This document shows positions 17,784 through 32,711 of a DNA stretch of 64,000 nucleotides, piece by piece. The DNA is from Gordonia bronchialis DSM 43247 (GTDB taxonomy: Bacteria; Actinomycetota; Actinomycetes; Mycobacteriales; Mycobacteriaceae): the NCBI RefSeq assembly GCF_000024785.1, contig NC_013441.1:1178001-1242000 (forward strand), read 5' to 3'. Every line of letters begins with the position of its first letter. Position 1 is the stretch's first letter. Below the pieces are notes generated by a model. The model made no database searches, was not told where the DNA came from, and saw only the letters and a program-made list of their open reading frames with translations. A program made the translations under genes and the position numbers.

Positions 17784-18895
17784 TGGCACGCACACCCAAA
17801 CGCAAACCGGGCTACCGGCCGCGCGTCGCCGGTACCACGCGACGCCCGAACACCGAGCAGTGGAAACCTGCGTCGTCGGTGCCGACGCCGGAGGTGGCGC
17901 CCGAGCCGGACGTGGAAGCGACATCCTCGTCGCCAGAGGTGGCCGACACCACCGAGGGTGACGCCGCCGCGATCGACCCCGGCACGGCCGACACAGCCAA
18001 GACGGACACAGCCGAGACAGACACAGTCGAGACGGACGCCGCCGAGACGGACACCGCCGCGTCCGAGACCGTCGTGATCGACACCGGCAAGACGGACATC
18101 GGCAAGGCAGACACCGGCAAGGCAGACACAGCCACGACGGACACAGCCAAGACCGCTGCCGGTTCGAGCGACACGACCGTCAGCCTGACCAAACCGACAA
18201 CCGATCGCGACGCAACCTCCGAGCGCCCCCGCGGCAAGTCACGTCCGGTGGCGCGGGTCTCGACGATCCGCCCGAGTGACACCCCGACCACACCGCGGTC
18301 GCCAAGCCGTGAGAAGGCCGGTCCCGGCCGCCGGCGCCCGACGGCGGCGACCGCCCGCAGATCGGTCACCGCGCGCGGCTGGTTCACCAGGTCGACCGTC
18401 ACCGTGCTGGGCGCGGTCACCGTCGTGCTCGCCGTCGTCGCACTCCTCCTGGCCTGGTACGCCCACCACGCCGAGAGCGACAACCGCGCCTTCGTGGACG
18501 AGTCGGCCACCGCGGAACTGCTCTCGCAGACCTCGACGAAGATCTGCGTGACGAACGCCGCGAACGGCCTGAAGTTCGACGAGTGGTCCAAGAACGCCCT
18601 GGCGAATCTCACCGGTGAGGCCCGCTCGGATTTCGAGAAGGTGCTGGCCGGGCAGCGTAAGACGCTGATCGAGACCCAGTCGGTCACCGACTGTCACGTC
18701 GACGCCGTCGGGGTCCGCGACCTCACCGGCAACGGTGACGGCGCCAGCGCCACGGTGGTGGTGAACATGACGATCAGCGGCACCCGGATGGGTGTGATGA
18801 CGCAGAGTCTGTCGCCGCGCTATCAGGTGACGATGACCAAGCACGGCGAGCAGTGGCTCATCGCCAAGGTCGACGACATCGACCCCGCCGCCTGA
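17783..18895 (+). CDS. Mce-associated membrane protein 2 with pentapeptide repeats
   Basis: A 370-residue protein. Residues about 1-200 are cytoplasmic and low-complexity, including a run of some eleven degenerate pentapeptides (DTAKT, DTAET, DTVET, DAAET, DTGKA and similar). A basic patch rich in Arg and Pro is followed by one membrane helix (VLGAVTVVLAVVALLLAWYA) and an extracytoplasmic domain like that of Mce-associated protein 1 (KFDEWSKNALANLTGEA). It would be the second accessory subunit of the Mce system. The repeat may vary in copy number between strains. Overlap with the preceding gene implies co-translation. Confidence 0.82.
   Translation: MARTPKRKPGYRPRVAGTTRRPNTEQWKPASSVPTPEVAPEPDVEATSSSPEVADTTEGDAAAIDPGTADTAKTDTAETDTVETDAAETDTAASETVVIDTGKTDIGKADTGKADTATTDTAKTAAGSSDTTVSLTKPTTDRDATSERPRGKSRPVARVSTIRPSDTPTTPRSPSREKAGPGRRRPTAATARRSVTARGWFTRSTVTVLGAVTVVLAVVALLLAWYAHHAESDNRAFVDESATAELLSQTSTKICVTNAANGLKFDEWSKNALANLTGEARSDFEKVLAGQRKTLIETQSVTDCHVDAVGVRDLTGNGDGASATVVVNMTISGTRMGVMTQSLSPRYQVTMTKHGEQWLIAKVDDIDPAA
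17990..18153 (+). repeat. 15-bp coding repeat (pentapeptide D-T-A-K/E-T)
   Basis: About eleven tandem degenerate 15-bp units of the type GACACAGCCAAGACG, in frame inside the second Mce-associated gene. A repeat unit of five codons keeps the frame when units are lost or gained. Confidence 0.8.
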
Positions 18896-19062
18896 GGGCC
18901 GAGGGCCGCCGACCACCGTCGTCGGCACTCGGTGCAGGTGAGAACCGACTTTTCTTCGTAAAAATTGCGCGTAGCGCTTGACGTGGGGGCGATGTCGGTC
19001 CACGCTGTGACCAGCGATTGACCGCAGGCAGCCACCAGCGCAAGATCGCTTCTCAGACGGGC

Positions 19063-19093
19063 TTGACAAAGTGCGTCTATTTTCTGCTACAGT
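19063..19093 (+). promoter_or_regulatory. Probable rpoB promoter
   Basis: TTGACA (19063-19068) and TACAGT (19088-19093) are good sigma-70-type boxes with a long 19-nt spacer. They lie about 180 bp before the rpoB start in a 380-bp gap (18896-19276) that otherwise shows no gene. The long leader might carry further control elements that I cannot define. Confidence 0.6.
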
Positions 19094-19276
19094 TGGACGT
19101 TGCGCTGGCTGCCTCCTGTCCATCTATCGATTCTTCTTCCGGCCACTACGGGTTCTTCCACGAGCCGAGTTGTGTGTGCTGGGCGTGATCGCCGATCCAG
19201 GTGCCACCAGCGAACGGCCCATCAAGCCACTCACCACATAGCTAGGTAGTGAAACGTCGTGTTGGAAGGACGCATC

Positions 19277-22765
<3,489 letters not shown>

Positions 22766-22811
22766 TTCTCACCGGACACCCCGACGAATAAGAGCTCTGG
22801 AAAGGTAACAA

Positions 22812-26768
<3,957 letters not shown>

Positions 26769-26790
26769 GCACCCGAGTCATCACTGACAT

Positions 26791-26821
26791 CGACCCCCGC
26801 ACCTCATGGGTGCGGGGGTCG
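26791..26821 (+). terminator. rpoBC terminator hairpin
   Basis: A perfect 13-bp GC-rich stem (CGACCCCCGCACC, loop TCATG, and complement) starts 22 bp after the rpoC stop. There is no strong T-tract. It also lies 21 bp beyond the stop of the convergent marR-type gene and may serve both. Confidence 0.8.
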
Positions 26822-26842
26822 AGTCGTATCGCTGGGTGCCCC

Positions 26843-27277
26843 TCAGCGATGGTGTTCGAGGAGCCGGGTGAGTAGGGCCGTCAGGTCGCGTCGTTCTTGT
26901 TTCGACAGGGGTTCGAGGAGCGTGTCCTGGGCGGCGTCGAGCTCACGGTCAAGGCGGCTCAGCTGACGGATACCCGCGCGGGTGATGCTGACGAGATTGC
27001 GCCGGCGGTCATCGGGATCGGGGGAGCGCTCGATGAAACCGTGGTCGGCGAGTTCGTTGAGTGCGGCCACCACGTCGCTGCGATCCATGTCGGTCCGGCG
27101 GCCGATGTCGGCTTGACTGGCCTGCCCGAACTCGTCGAGCGCGGCCAGGATTCGAAAGTGATAGCCACGAGCGCCCGCCTGCGCGAACGCGTCGGTGGAC
27201 AACCGGTGCGCGTGCGTGGACAGCCGGGTGATCAACCAGCTCGGCTTGCCGGTCAGACGGGACGGGATGTTCTCCAC
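26843..27277 (-). CDS. MarR-family transcriptional regulator
   Basis: A 144-residue winged-helix repressor. The HTH is QASQADIGRRTDMDRSDVVAALNELADHG (residues about 53-82) and the wing is SPDPDDRRRNLVSIT. The flanking dimerisation helices are present. It is transcribed away from the epoxide hydrolase gene across a 97-bp gap holding two GTTGG-type palindromes, so it probably represses both genes and is released by an aromatic or epoxide-like ligand (inference from layout). The GTG start has a TAGGCT -10 box 6 nt upstream (27284-27289) and no Shine-Dalgarno sequence, so the mRNA is probably leaderless. Confidence 0.88.
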   Translation of the reverse strand: MENIPSRLTGKPSWLITRLSTHAHRLSTDAFAQAGARGYHFRILAALDEFGQASQADIGRRTDMDRSDVVAALNELADHGFIERSPDPDDRRRNLVSITRAGIRQLSRLDRELDAAQDTLLEPLSKQERRDLTALLTRLLEHHR

Positions 27278-27283
27278 GCCGTC

Positions 27284-27337
27284 AGCCTACATCGTTGGCC
27301 GAGCCAACGAGTTGTGGTTATAGTTGGTTCAACCAAC
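27284..27337. promoter_or_regulatory. Divergent promoters with two MarR-type operators
   Basis: Two palindromes share the half-site GTTGG: CGTTGGC-CGA-GCCAACG (27293-27309) and GTTGGTT-C-AACCAAC (27323-27337). A rightward -10 box TATAGT (27319-27324) overlaps the second, and the first lies in the spacers of both the rightward promoter and the leftward one (-10 at 27284-27289). Binding there would block both genes. Confidence 0.75.
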
Positions 27338-27374
27338 GTTGGCACTACCAATCAAAATCAATCGGGAGTCCACC

Positions 27375-28475
27375 ATGATCACCCCTTTTCGCATCGACAT
27401 CCCGCAGGCCGACCTCGACGACCTCGGCGACCGCCTCTCCCGGACGCGATGGCCCGATGAACTCCCCGGCGTCGGCTGGGACTACGGATTCCCGCGCAAG
27501 CGGCTCCAAGAACTCGCCGAGCGCTGGCGCGACTCGTATGACTGGCGTGCATACGAGGACCGGCTCAACGAGTTCGACCATTTCACCACCGAGATCGATG
27601 GCCAGACAATCCATTTCATGCATGTCCGGTCGTCGAATCCGGATGCGTTGCCGCTCATTCTCACCCACGGCTGGCCTGGCTCGTTCCTGGAGTTCCTCGA
27701 TGTCATCGAACCGCTGTCGCGCGAACACCACCTGGTCATCCCGTCGATCCCGGGCTACGGATTCTCCGGTCCCACCACCGAACCCGGCTGGGGCACGACG
27801 CGGATCGCACGCGCCTGGGCCGAGTTGATGGACCGTCTCGGTTATCGGCGCTACGGGGCGCAGGGCGGGGACTTCGGGGCGGGAATCTCACTGGCGCTCG
27901 GCGCGGTCGCGGCCGAGTCGGTGGTCGGCGTCCACGTCAACTACCTGCCGACGCGGCCCGACCCAGACGCCGACGTCGCGCTCACCGAGTCCGACGAGGC
28001 ACGCCTGGTCACCGTGCGCCACATGATGGCCAACCGTCCGCCCTATCAAGCGCTGCAGGCCGCCACCCCGCAGACCATCGGCTATGCACTCACCGACTCG
28101 CCGGTCGCCCAACTCGCCTGGATCGCGGAGCGTTTCGCACACTGGACCGATCCGGCCACACCCGTCGACGACGACCGCATCCTCACCGACGTGTCGCTGT
28201 ATTGGCTGACCGCCACCGCGGCCTCGTCGGCGCGACTGCACCACGACACCGAACGCGGCTCGGTGCGGTGTCCGGTCCCCGTGGGGGTGGCCGTATTCGG
28301 CCACGACATCACGCTGTCGATCCGTCCACTGGCGCAACGACTCTACGACATCCGGCACTGGTCGGAATTCGACCGCGGCGGGCACTTCGCCGCGATGGAG
28401 GTCCCGGACCTGTTCGCCGCGGACGTGGGCGAGTTCTTCGGATCGCTGGGCGCCGATCGTTGCCTTGCCGGATGA
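27375..28475 (+). CDS. Epoxide hydrolase (EHN-type alpha/beta hydrolase)
   Basis: A 366-residue protein with the N-terminal epoxide hydrolase domain (ITPFRIDIPQADLDDLGDRL and WPDELPGVGWDYG), then the alpha/beta-hydrolase core. HGWPGS near residue 96 is the HGxP oxyanion motif, QGGDFGAG carries the nucleophilic Asp, and the C-terminal GGHFAAMEVPDLFA supplies the catalytic His. It hydrates epoxides to diols in the cytosol, with unknown substrate. ATG 27375 is chosen because GGGAG precedes it and the family begins with the TPFRI block; the open frame from 27324 runs through the operator. It is probably repressed by the divergent MarR protein. Confidence 0.88.
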   Translation: MITPFRIDIPQADLDDLGDRLSRTRWPDELPGVGWDYGFPRKRLQELAERWRDSYDWRAYEDRLNEFDHFTTEIDGQTIHFMHVRSSNPDALPLILTHGWPGSFLEFLDVIEPLSREHHLVIPSIPGYGFSGPTTEPGWGTTRIARAWAELMDRLGYRRYGAQGGDFGAGISLALGAVAAESVVGVHVNYLPTRPDPDADVALTESDEARLVTVRHMMANRPPYQALQAATPQTIGYALTDSPVAQLAWIAERFAHWTDPATPVDDDRILTDVSLYWLTATAASSARLHHDTERGSVRCPVPVGVAVFGHDITLSIRPLAQRLYDIRHWSEFDRGGHFAAMEVPDLFAADVGEFFGSLGADRCLAG

Positions 28476-28485
28476 CGACCCACCG

Positions 28486-28917
28486 CTAAGCGCTCCAGAC
28501 CTCAACCCACGCACGGTCCGCCGGCACCAGCGATTCACGCAACCCGGCATCGAATGTCGCCAGCTTCCGGCCATTGCGCGCAGCCAGATTCACCAGGTGA
28601 AGGTCGGTCACCTGACGTCGTCCCATGAGGACGCGCAGGTCGATCACCGAGTCTGCGAGCGATGCATCGTCGTGGAGGAAACCCCATCCAGTGACGGTAC
28701 GCAGCGCTGCGAGCTGACCGAGCGCCTCGGCCCCGGTGACCACTCGGCCGACGGCCGACTCGGTCATGAGAACCCGCACCAGGCCCGCCTCCGTGACCGG
28801 ACAGGTACTCCATTCGGTCAGCTGAGCGAATCGCTCGTGCGCGACGCCGTGATGGACGTGCTGATCCCAGGACAGCGCCACCAGAACATTGATGTCAAGA
28901 AGCATCGGTGACGTCAT
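28486..28917 (-). CDS. vapC: VapC-type PIN-domain toxin
   Basis: A PIN-domain ribonuclease of about 143 residues. It has the acidic residues expected for Mg binding: Asp in MLLDINVLVAL (N-terminus), Glu in VTEAGLVRV, and Asp in VTDLHLVNLAARNG followed by ATFDAGL. Such toxins cleave tRNA or rRNA when freed from the antitoxin. It overlaps the antitoxin gene by about 23 bp with the ATG at 28917; the ATG at 28905 is an alternative start. The longer open frame to 28944 adds residues unlikely to be translated. Confidence 0.85.
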   Translation of the reverse strand: MTSPMLLDINVLVALSWDQHVHHGVAHERFAQLTEWSTCPVTEAGLVRVLMTESAVGRVVTGAEALGQLAALRTVTGWGFLHDDASLADSVIDLRVLMGRRQVTDLHLVNLAARNGRKLATFDAGLRESLVPADRAWVEVWSA

Positions 28918-29140
28918 CATCGCGATACTCGGCGACCGCATCATCGGTCACCGGATGCCCCGGGACGCCGGTCAGCACAGGAAAGCCGGATGGGGCCGAA
29001 GTGGCTGCCGCGGATCGCGGTGCGCTGAGGCCGGCGCGGGCCAACTCCGAGACCGCCTTGCCCAACGAAATGCCGTCTGCCTTGGCCTTCGCCCTGGCAG
29101 CACTCAAGACCACGGGGTCGAGGTCAAGGGTGGTTCGCAC
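28895..29140 (-). CDS. vapB: VapB-type antitoxin (ribbon-helix-helix)
   Basis: An 81-residue protein. The N-terminal MRTTLDLDPVVLSAARAKA is a ribbon-helix-helix DNA-binding motif that should bind and autoregulate its own promoter. The Asp-rich C-terminus (DDAVAEYRDDDVTD) would wrap the toxin. The GTG start lies 6 nt after a TATGAT box, so the mRNA is probably leaderless. The coding region overlaps vapC, the standard order for VapBC modules. Confidence 0.85.
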   Translation of the reverse strand: MRTTLDLDPVVLSAARAKAKADGISLGKAVSELARAGLSAPRSAAATSAPSGFPVLTGVPGHPVTDDAVAEYRDDDVTDAS

Positions 29141-29146
29141 CTGCGC

Positions 29147-29152
29147 ATCATA
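29147..29152 (-). promoter_or_regulatory. vapBC -10 box
   Basis: TATGAT on the minus strand lies 6 nt before the vapB GTG. The surrounding GCATCA/TAGCATCACAGCATCACG direct repeats (29145-29168) could bind the antitoxin's ribbon-helix-helix domain. Confidence 0.6.
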
Positions 29153-29174
29153 GCATCACAGCATCACGACATGA

Positions 29175-29989
29175 CTATCGTTCAACGGAGAACCGCACCG
29201 CCGCTCGTGCCTGGGCGGCGACCGCGGCACCGGCGCCGAGCGGCCAGCGATGCATGATGTAGTCGGCGGCCTGGTCGACGGAGAGTTGGCGGCTGGAATT
29301 GCCGGTGCGCACCCAGAACTCGGGCGGGCTGTTCTTGCCGGGCCGCAGGTACACGGGCTGGGGTGAGGGGACGCACCGGACGCGGCACACCGGCTTCGCA
29401 CCGTCGTCGGTGGCACGTCCTCGATGCTGACCCCGACCGCGACCGCCGAGTTCTGGCCGAGTGCCGTGGTGAACAGATCCCGCAGCCACAGCTCGAATCT
29501 GTCGGCGTCGGGAACCTTGAGGGTGGCGTAGTCGGCGTCGAGGCCCAGTGGGGTGCCGTCGTCGTCGACGCCGATGAGCAGGGTGCCGCCGTCGGCGTTG
29601 ACGAAGGCCGACACCGTCTTGACGATGACGTGCTCCATCCGCGGATCCTTTTGTTCCGTACGCAGATTGATGCGGGCGGTCGATTTGAACTCGACGTGGT
29701 CTGACTCCCCGCCGGCGATCAGCTCGGTGATCGGAATGTGGTGTTGGCGCTGAAAGTGGGTGGCCACCGCGCCGTACAGCGCGACCGCGACGATCGAACA
29801 GGCGAGCCCCAGCAGAATGGTGATCGGACTCCACAGCCGAAGGTGGGGCAGCACAGCGCCGGCGATCAGCAGTCCGATCGCGGTCCCGAGCATCGACAGG
29901 ACGATCGACGTCGTCAGATCAAGGTGGGCGCGGCGCCGCAGCACGAAGCGCGGGACGCTACCGAAGACGAGTGCCACCGCCAGGACCAC
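29175..29989 (-). pseudogene. Membrane-anchored AlbA_2/schlafen-type ATP-binding protein, frameshifted
   Basis: The N-terminus has two or three membrane segments (for example SIVLSMLGTAIGLLIAGAVL and SPITILLGLACSIVAVALYGAV). It is followed by an AlbA_2 (schlafen-like) domain: ESDHVEFKSTARIN, VSAFVNADGGTLLIGVDDDG and FELWLRDLFT. After VSIEDVPPTT near 29405 the frame turns into nonsense. The expected continuation, with VYLRPGKNSPPEFWVRTGNSS then AADYIMHRW, is found in the next frame and ends at 29175. One missing base explains this. It is either a pseudogene or a sequencing error. The membrane-AlbA architecture is found in other actinobacteria; the function is unknown. Confidence 0.75.
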
Positions 29990-30130
29990 GAGGATGCCGA
30001 TCGCCGTGGTCCATACCGGCTCGGCGATCTCGACGACGGCCAGATCACTCGTGATTCGTCAGACGCGCGTACACCTCGTCAGTATGTCGAACGCGCCCGA
30101 CCGACCGCCTCGCGGGCTGTCACGCGCAGA

Positions 30131-30170
30131 CTTCTCGGCCCCCGCTCATTTCTGAGCGGGGGCCGAGAAG
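30131..30170. terminator. Perfect 18-bp stem terminator
   Basis: CTTCTCGGCCCCCGCTCA, loop TTTC, and full complement. The stem begins 9 bp beyond the stop of the leftward Asp-rich gene. It is very stable and symmetrical and probably works in both directions. Confidence 0.8.
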
Positions 30171-30179
30171 TGTTGTCGG

Positions 30180-30467
30180 TCAGAGGGCTTCGAAGTCGCC
30201 GTCGCCGTCGGTGTCGGTGACCTGGGTGTCGTACTCGCCGTCACCGTTGGTGTCGAAGGTGCCGATGTCGGCCACGCCGTCGCCGTCGGTGTCGAAGGCG
30301 ATGCCGTCGTCGAACTCGCCGTCACCGTCGAGGTCGTAGGAGACCTCCGCGAGTCCGTCGCCGTCCACGTCGGTGACCAGACCGTCGATGGTGCCGTCGC
30401 CGTCGTAGTCCTCGCCGATGGCGTCGATGGTGCCGTTGCCGTCGATGTCGATCTGTGTTCCGGCCAT
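30180..30467 (-). CDS. Aspartate-rich DxDGDG-repeat protein 1
   Basis: A 95-residue, extremely acidic protein made almost wholly of about seven tandem 12-14-residue units of the form D-x-D-G-D-G-x-x-D (DIDGNGTID, DYDGDGTID, DVDGDGLAE, DLDGDGEFD, DTDGDGVAD, DTNGDGEYD, DTDGDGD). This is the calcium-loop pattern of EF-hand, dockerin and thrombospondin type-3 repeats, so calcium binding is a fair inference. There is no signal peptide or membrane segment, although such repeats are usually extracellular. AGGAGAGA precedes the ATG. It is a paralogue of two genes nearby. Function unknown. Confidence 0.8.
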   Translation of the reverse strand: MAGTQIDIDGNGTIDAIGEDYDGDGTIDGLVTDVDGDGLAEVSYDLDGDGEFDDGIAFDTDGDGVADIGTFDTNGDGEYDTQVTDTDGDGDFEAL

Positions 30468-30628
30468 GATGTTCTCTCCTTGTTTCGGGGGTTTTGTGGT
30501 GATCGGCTGTGTTGCCGTTCTGTGGATAGGAGAGCGCTGGAGGCCGGATAGTTCCCGGCGCGGCCGAAGTCGTTCGATTGATCGACGGTGGCGGCCTCAA
30601 CCCGGCTGGGAATCACGCCAGCGGGGAA

Positions 30629-31003
30629 TCAGCTCTGATAGCGATACGGCAGGTACTGCACGTTCCAGTGATTGCCGTCGGGGTCGTCGAAGTAGACGAA
30701 GTGACCCCAGGCCTGTTCGTCCACCTCACTGACGTCCACGCCGGCGTCGACGAGCTGCTTGCGGGCCTGGTGAATGTCGGAGACGCAGACCATGAGGGTG
30801 CCGACGCTGGGCGGTGCGCCGTCGACGATGCCCTTGCCGAAGGCGATCGAGCATGCGGAGCCGGGCGGCGTCATCTGCACGAAGCGGATGTCGTCGGTGG
30901 GGGACTGATCGTGGTCGGGATGGAACCCGATGCGGGTGTAGAAGTCCTTGGCGCGGTCGACGTCGGTCACCGGGAGAAATGCGACTTCGAGTGTCCAGTC
31001 CAT
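30629..31003 (-). CDS. VOC-family (glyoxalase/bleomycin-resistance fold) protein
   Basis: A 124-residue vicinal-oxygen-chelate domain: EVAFLPVTDVDRAKDFYTR at the start, LMVCVSDIHQARKQLVDAGVDVS for the second betaalphabetabetabeta unit, and FVYFDDPDGNHWNVQYLP at the end. It is a single two-module domain that would work as a dimer. A probable metal Glu/His set is only partly visible. It could be a lactoylglutathione-lyase-like enzyme or a small-molecule binding protein. The start at 31003 (MDWTLEV) fits the family; an open frame to 31054 is probably untranslated. It sits between two Asp-rich repeat genes. Confidence 0.82.
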   Translation of the reverse strand: MDWTLEVAFLPVTDVDRAKDFYTRIGFHPDHDQSPTDDIRFVQMTPPGSACSIAFGKGIVDGAPPSVGTLMVCVSDIHQARKQLVDAGVDVSEVDEQAWGHFVYFDDPDGNHWNVQYLPYRYQS

Positions 31004-31082
31004 GATGTTCGCCCTTCGCTGTGGTTGTGTTGACCTCTTCACGATGACGGACATCGCGGACAGTTTCGGTCCTCGATGGCAA

Positions 31083-31140
31083 ACGCGCCCGCCGGCGTGT
31101 CACACCGGAGATTCCGGTGGCGACACGCCCGCGGGCGCGT
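31083..31140. terminator. Long GC-rich hairpin after Asp-rich gene 2
   Basis: An outer stem of 19 bp with one mismatch (ACGCGCCCGC...GCGGGCGCGT) encloses an inner 7-bp stem CACCGGA/TCCGGTG. It starts about 23 bp after the stop of the leftward gene at 31164 and is the likely terminator. Confidence 0.7.
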
Positions 31141-31163
31141 ACGGGTCGAGCGGACTGGTCTCC

Positions 31164-31517
31164 TCAGACGTCCACGCTCGGGTCGGACACCTCGAGGTCG
31201 GCGACACCGTCCCCGTCCCCGTCGACGTCGACGACGAACTCGTCGAAGGTCCCGTCGTGATCGATGTCGGTGGCGAGTGCGTCGACGTCCGTGTCACCGT
31301 CGAGGTCGAGTCCGATCTGATCGATCTCGTCGTCGCAGTCGGTGGCACTGTCGGCGTAATACTCCACCAGTCCGTCGCCGTTGACGTCGGCGATCAGGAC
31401 GTTGTTGCCCTCGGCGTCGGTCGTGCTGATCGCGTCGTCGACACCGTCACCGTCGAGGTCGACGGCGGTGCCGTCGGCGACGCCGTCGCCGGTGAGGTCC
31501 ACCGACTGTCCGCTCAT
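31164..31517 (-). CDS. Aspartate-rich DxDGDG-repeat protein 2
   Basis: A 117-residue acidic paralogue of the 30180 gene. Units such as DLTGDGVAD, DLDGDGVDD, DVNGDGLVE, DLDGDTDVD, DIDHDGTFD and DVDGDGDGVAD again follow the calcium-loop pattern. A central segment (EYYADSATDCDDEIDQIG) departs from the repeat and contains the only cysteine. No signal peptide. A good Shine-Dalgarno sequence (AGGTAGTAGGA) precedes the ATG. Function unknown; the setting next to dynamin-like GTPases may be relevant. Confidence 0.78.
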   Translation of the reverse strand: MSGQSVDLTGDGVADGTAVDLDGDGVDDAISTTDAEGNNVLIADVNGDGLVEYYADSATDCDDEIDQIGLDLDGDTDVDALATDIDHDGTFDEFVVDVDGDGDGVADLEVSDPSVDV

Positions 31518-31553
31518 GTCCTACTACCTTTCGTTGTCGAAGAATCGGAAACG

Positions 31554-31847
31554 CTAGACATCCACATCGGTGTCGACGTCGGTGTCGGTGTTCTCGATCT
31601 CGTTGCCTTCGCTGTCGATCGCGGTGTCGAAGACGCCGTCGCCGTCGGTGTCGACCGCGTAGACGTCGGCCACGGCGTCGCCGTCGGTGTCGAACCCGAC
31701 GGCGTCGATCACGCCGTCCTCGTCGGTGTCGAGGGAGACCTCCACCAGGCCGTCGCCGTCCACGTCGGTGACGACGGCATCGTTCACGCCGTTGCCGTCG
31801 GTATCGACGACGTAGGCATCTGTTGTTCCGTCGCCGTCATAGTCCAC
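31554..31847 (-). CDS. Aspartate-rich DxDGDG-repeat protein 3, 5' end probably lost
   Basis: A 97-residue acidic repeat protein (DYDGDGTTD, DTDGNGVND, DVDGDGLVE, DTDEDGVID, DTDGDAVAD, DTDGDGVFD) ending in a TDTDVDTDVDV tail. The only start is a GTG directly at the first repeat, with no Shine-Dalgarno sequence or upstream region. The DNA upstream belongs at once to the body of a rightward dynamin gene that has lost its own 5' half. This gene is therefore probably 5'-truncated by the same deletion. Confidence 0.65.
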   Translation of the reverse strand: MDYDGDGTTDAYVVDTDGNGVNDAVVTDVDGDGLVEVSLDTDEDGVIDAVGFDTDGDAVADVYAVDTDGDGVFDTAIDSEGNEIENTDTDVDTDVDV

Positions 31848-31849
31848 AG

Positions 31850-32698
31850 GGGACCTCGGGCGCGTCGGCGCAGAACACGATTCTGGTGCTCTCGCAGGCC
31901 GATCTGATCGCGTCCGAGGCGCCCATGCTCAAGGCACAGGAGATCGCGCGACGCATCTGGCGCCGCTTCGCTGCGACGGCGGGCGCGGTGGTCGCCGTCT
32001 CCGGACTCATGGCCGAGGCCGGGGTCTGCGGGATCACCGAACGCGAGACCGCGCAGATCGCCCGCCGTGGACAGCTCGAGACGTGGGAGTTGCTGTCGAT
32101 TCTCGATGGGAGCGCACCGCCACCACCGGGGATCTCGGTCGACGAACTGGGGCATGTGGAGGAACTCGTCGGCGGGTATGCGATGGACGCCGGCGCCGAG
32201 GTCGCCACCTCGGGTGCGCAGGCCTACTGTGACTGGCTGCATCACGCCTCGGGTATCGCCGACCTGCGTCAGGCGATCGGCCGGCGGTTCGTCGCCGTGG
32301 GTGATGTCCTCAAGGCGCGCACCACGATCGCCGAGCTCAAGACCGCTGCCTACCGCAGTCCCAACCGGGCCGCGATCCTCGGGGCCATCGAGGACACCGA
32401 GAGCACCCCGGAGGCCCACCGGCTTCGGGAAGTGGCCGCGGTGGAGTCGCTCGCGCGCTGGCAGCCGGACAGCGATCTCATCGGCGAACTGACCTACGTG
32501 ACCGCGATGCGCAGTGTGCATCAATTACTCTCGCTGCCGCCGGGCGCGCCGCCCGCTGCGATCGAGGATGCGGCCCGGCGCCGCGCCGCCGACGCCCGGA
32601 GCCGTCGCTCGCTGGCGGCGTCGTCGGCCGAGCGGGAGGCACTGCTCGTGCTCGAACAGACCTACCAGCTCGTCCGGCGCGGGCTGTGGGCCGGATAG
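31850..32698 (+). pseudogene. 5'-truncated dynamin-like GTPase (IniC-like)
   Basis: The frame is open through this region and reads from TILVLSQADLIAS, which looks like the G4 part of a dynamin-family GTPase (the TKxD/SQAD position), into helical stalk sequence to LLVLEQTYQLVRRGLWAG. The G1-G3 motifs (P-loop, switch regions) that should precede it are missing, and the frame begins inside the 5' end of the divergent Asp-rich gene. About 275 residues of a protein normally near 480-500 remain. It is followed 13 bp later by the intact dynamin gene, so the two formed an operon. It is unlikely to be functional. Confidence 0.7.
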
Positions 32699-32711
32699 GA
32701 CGGGGAACACG

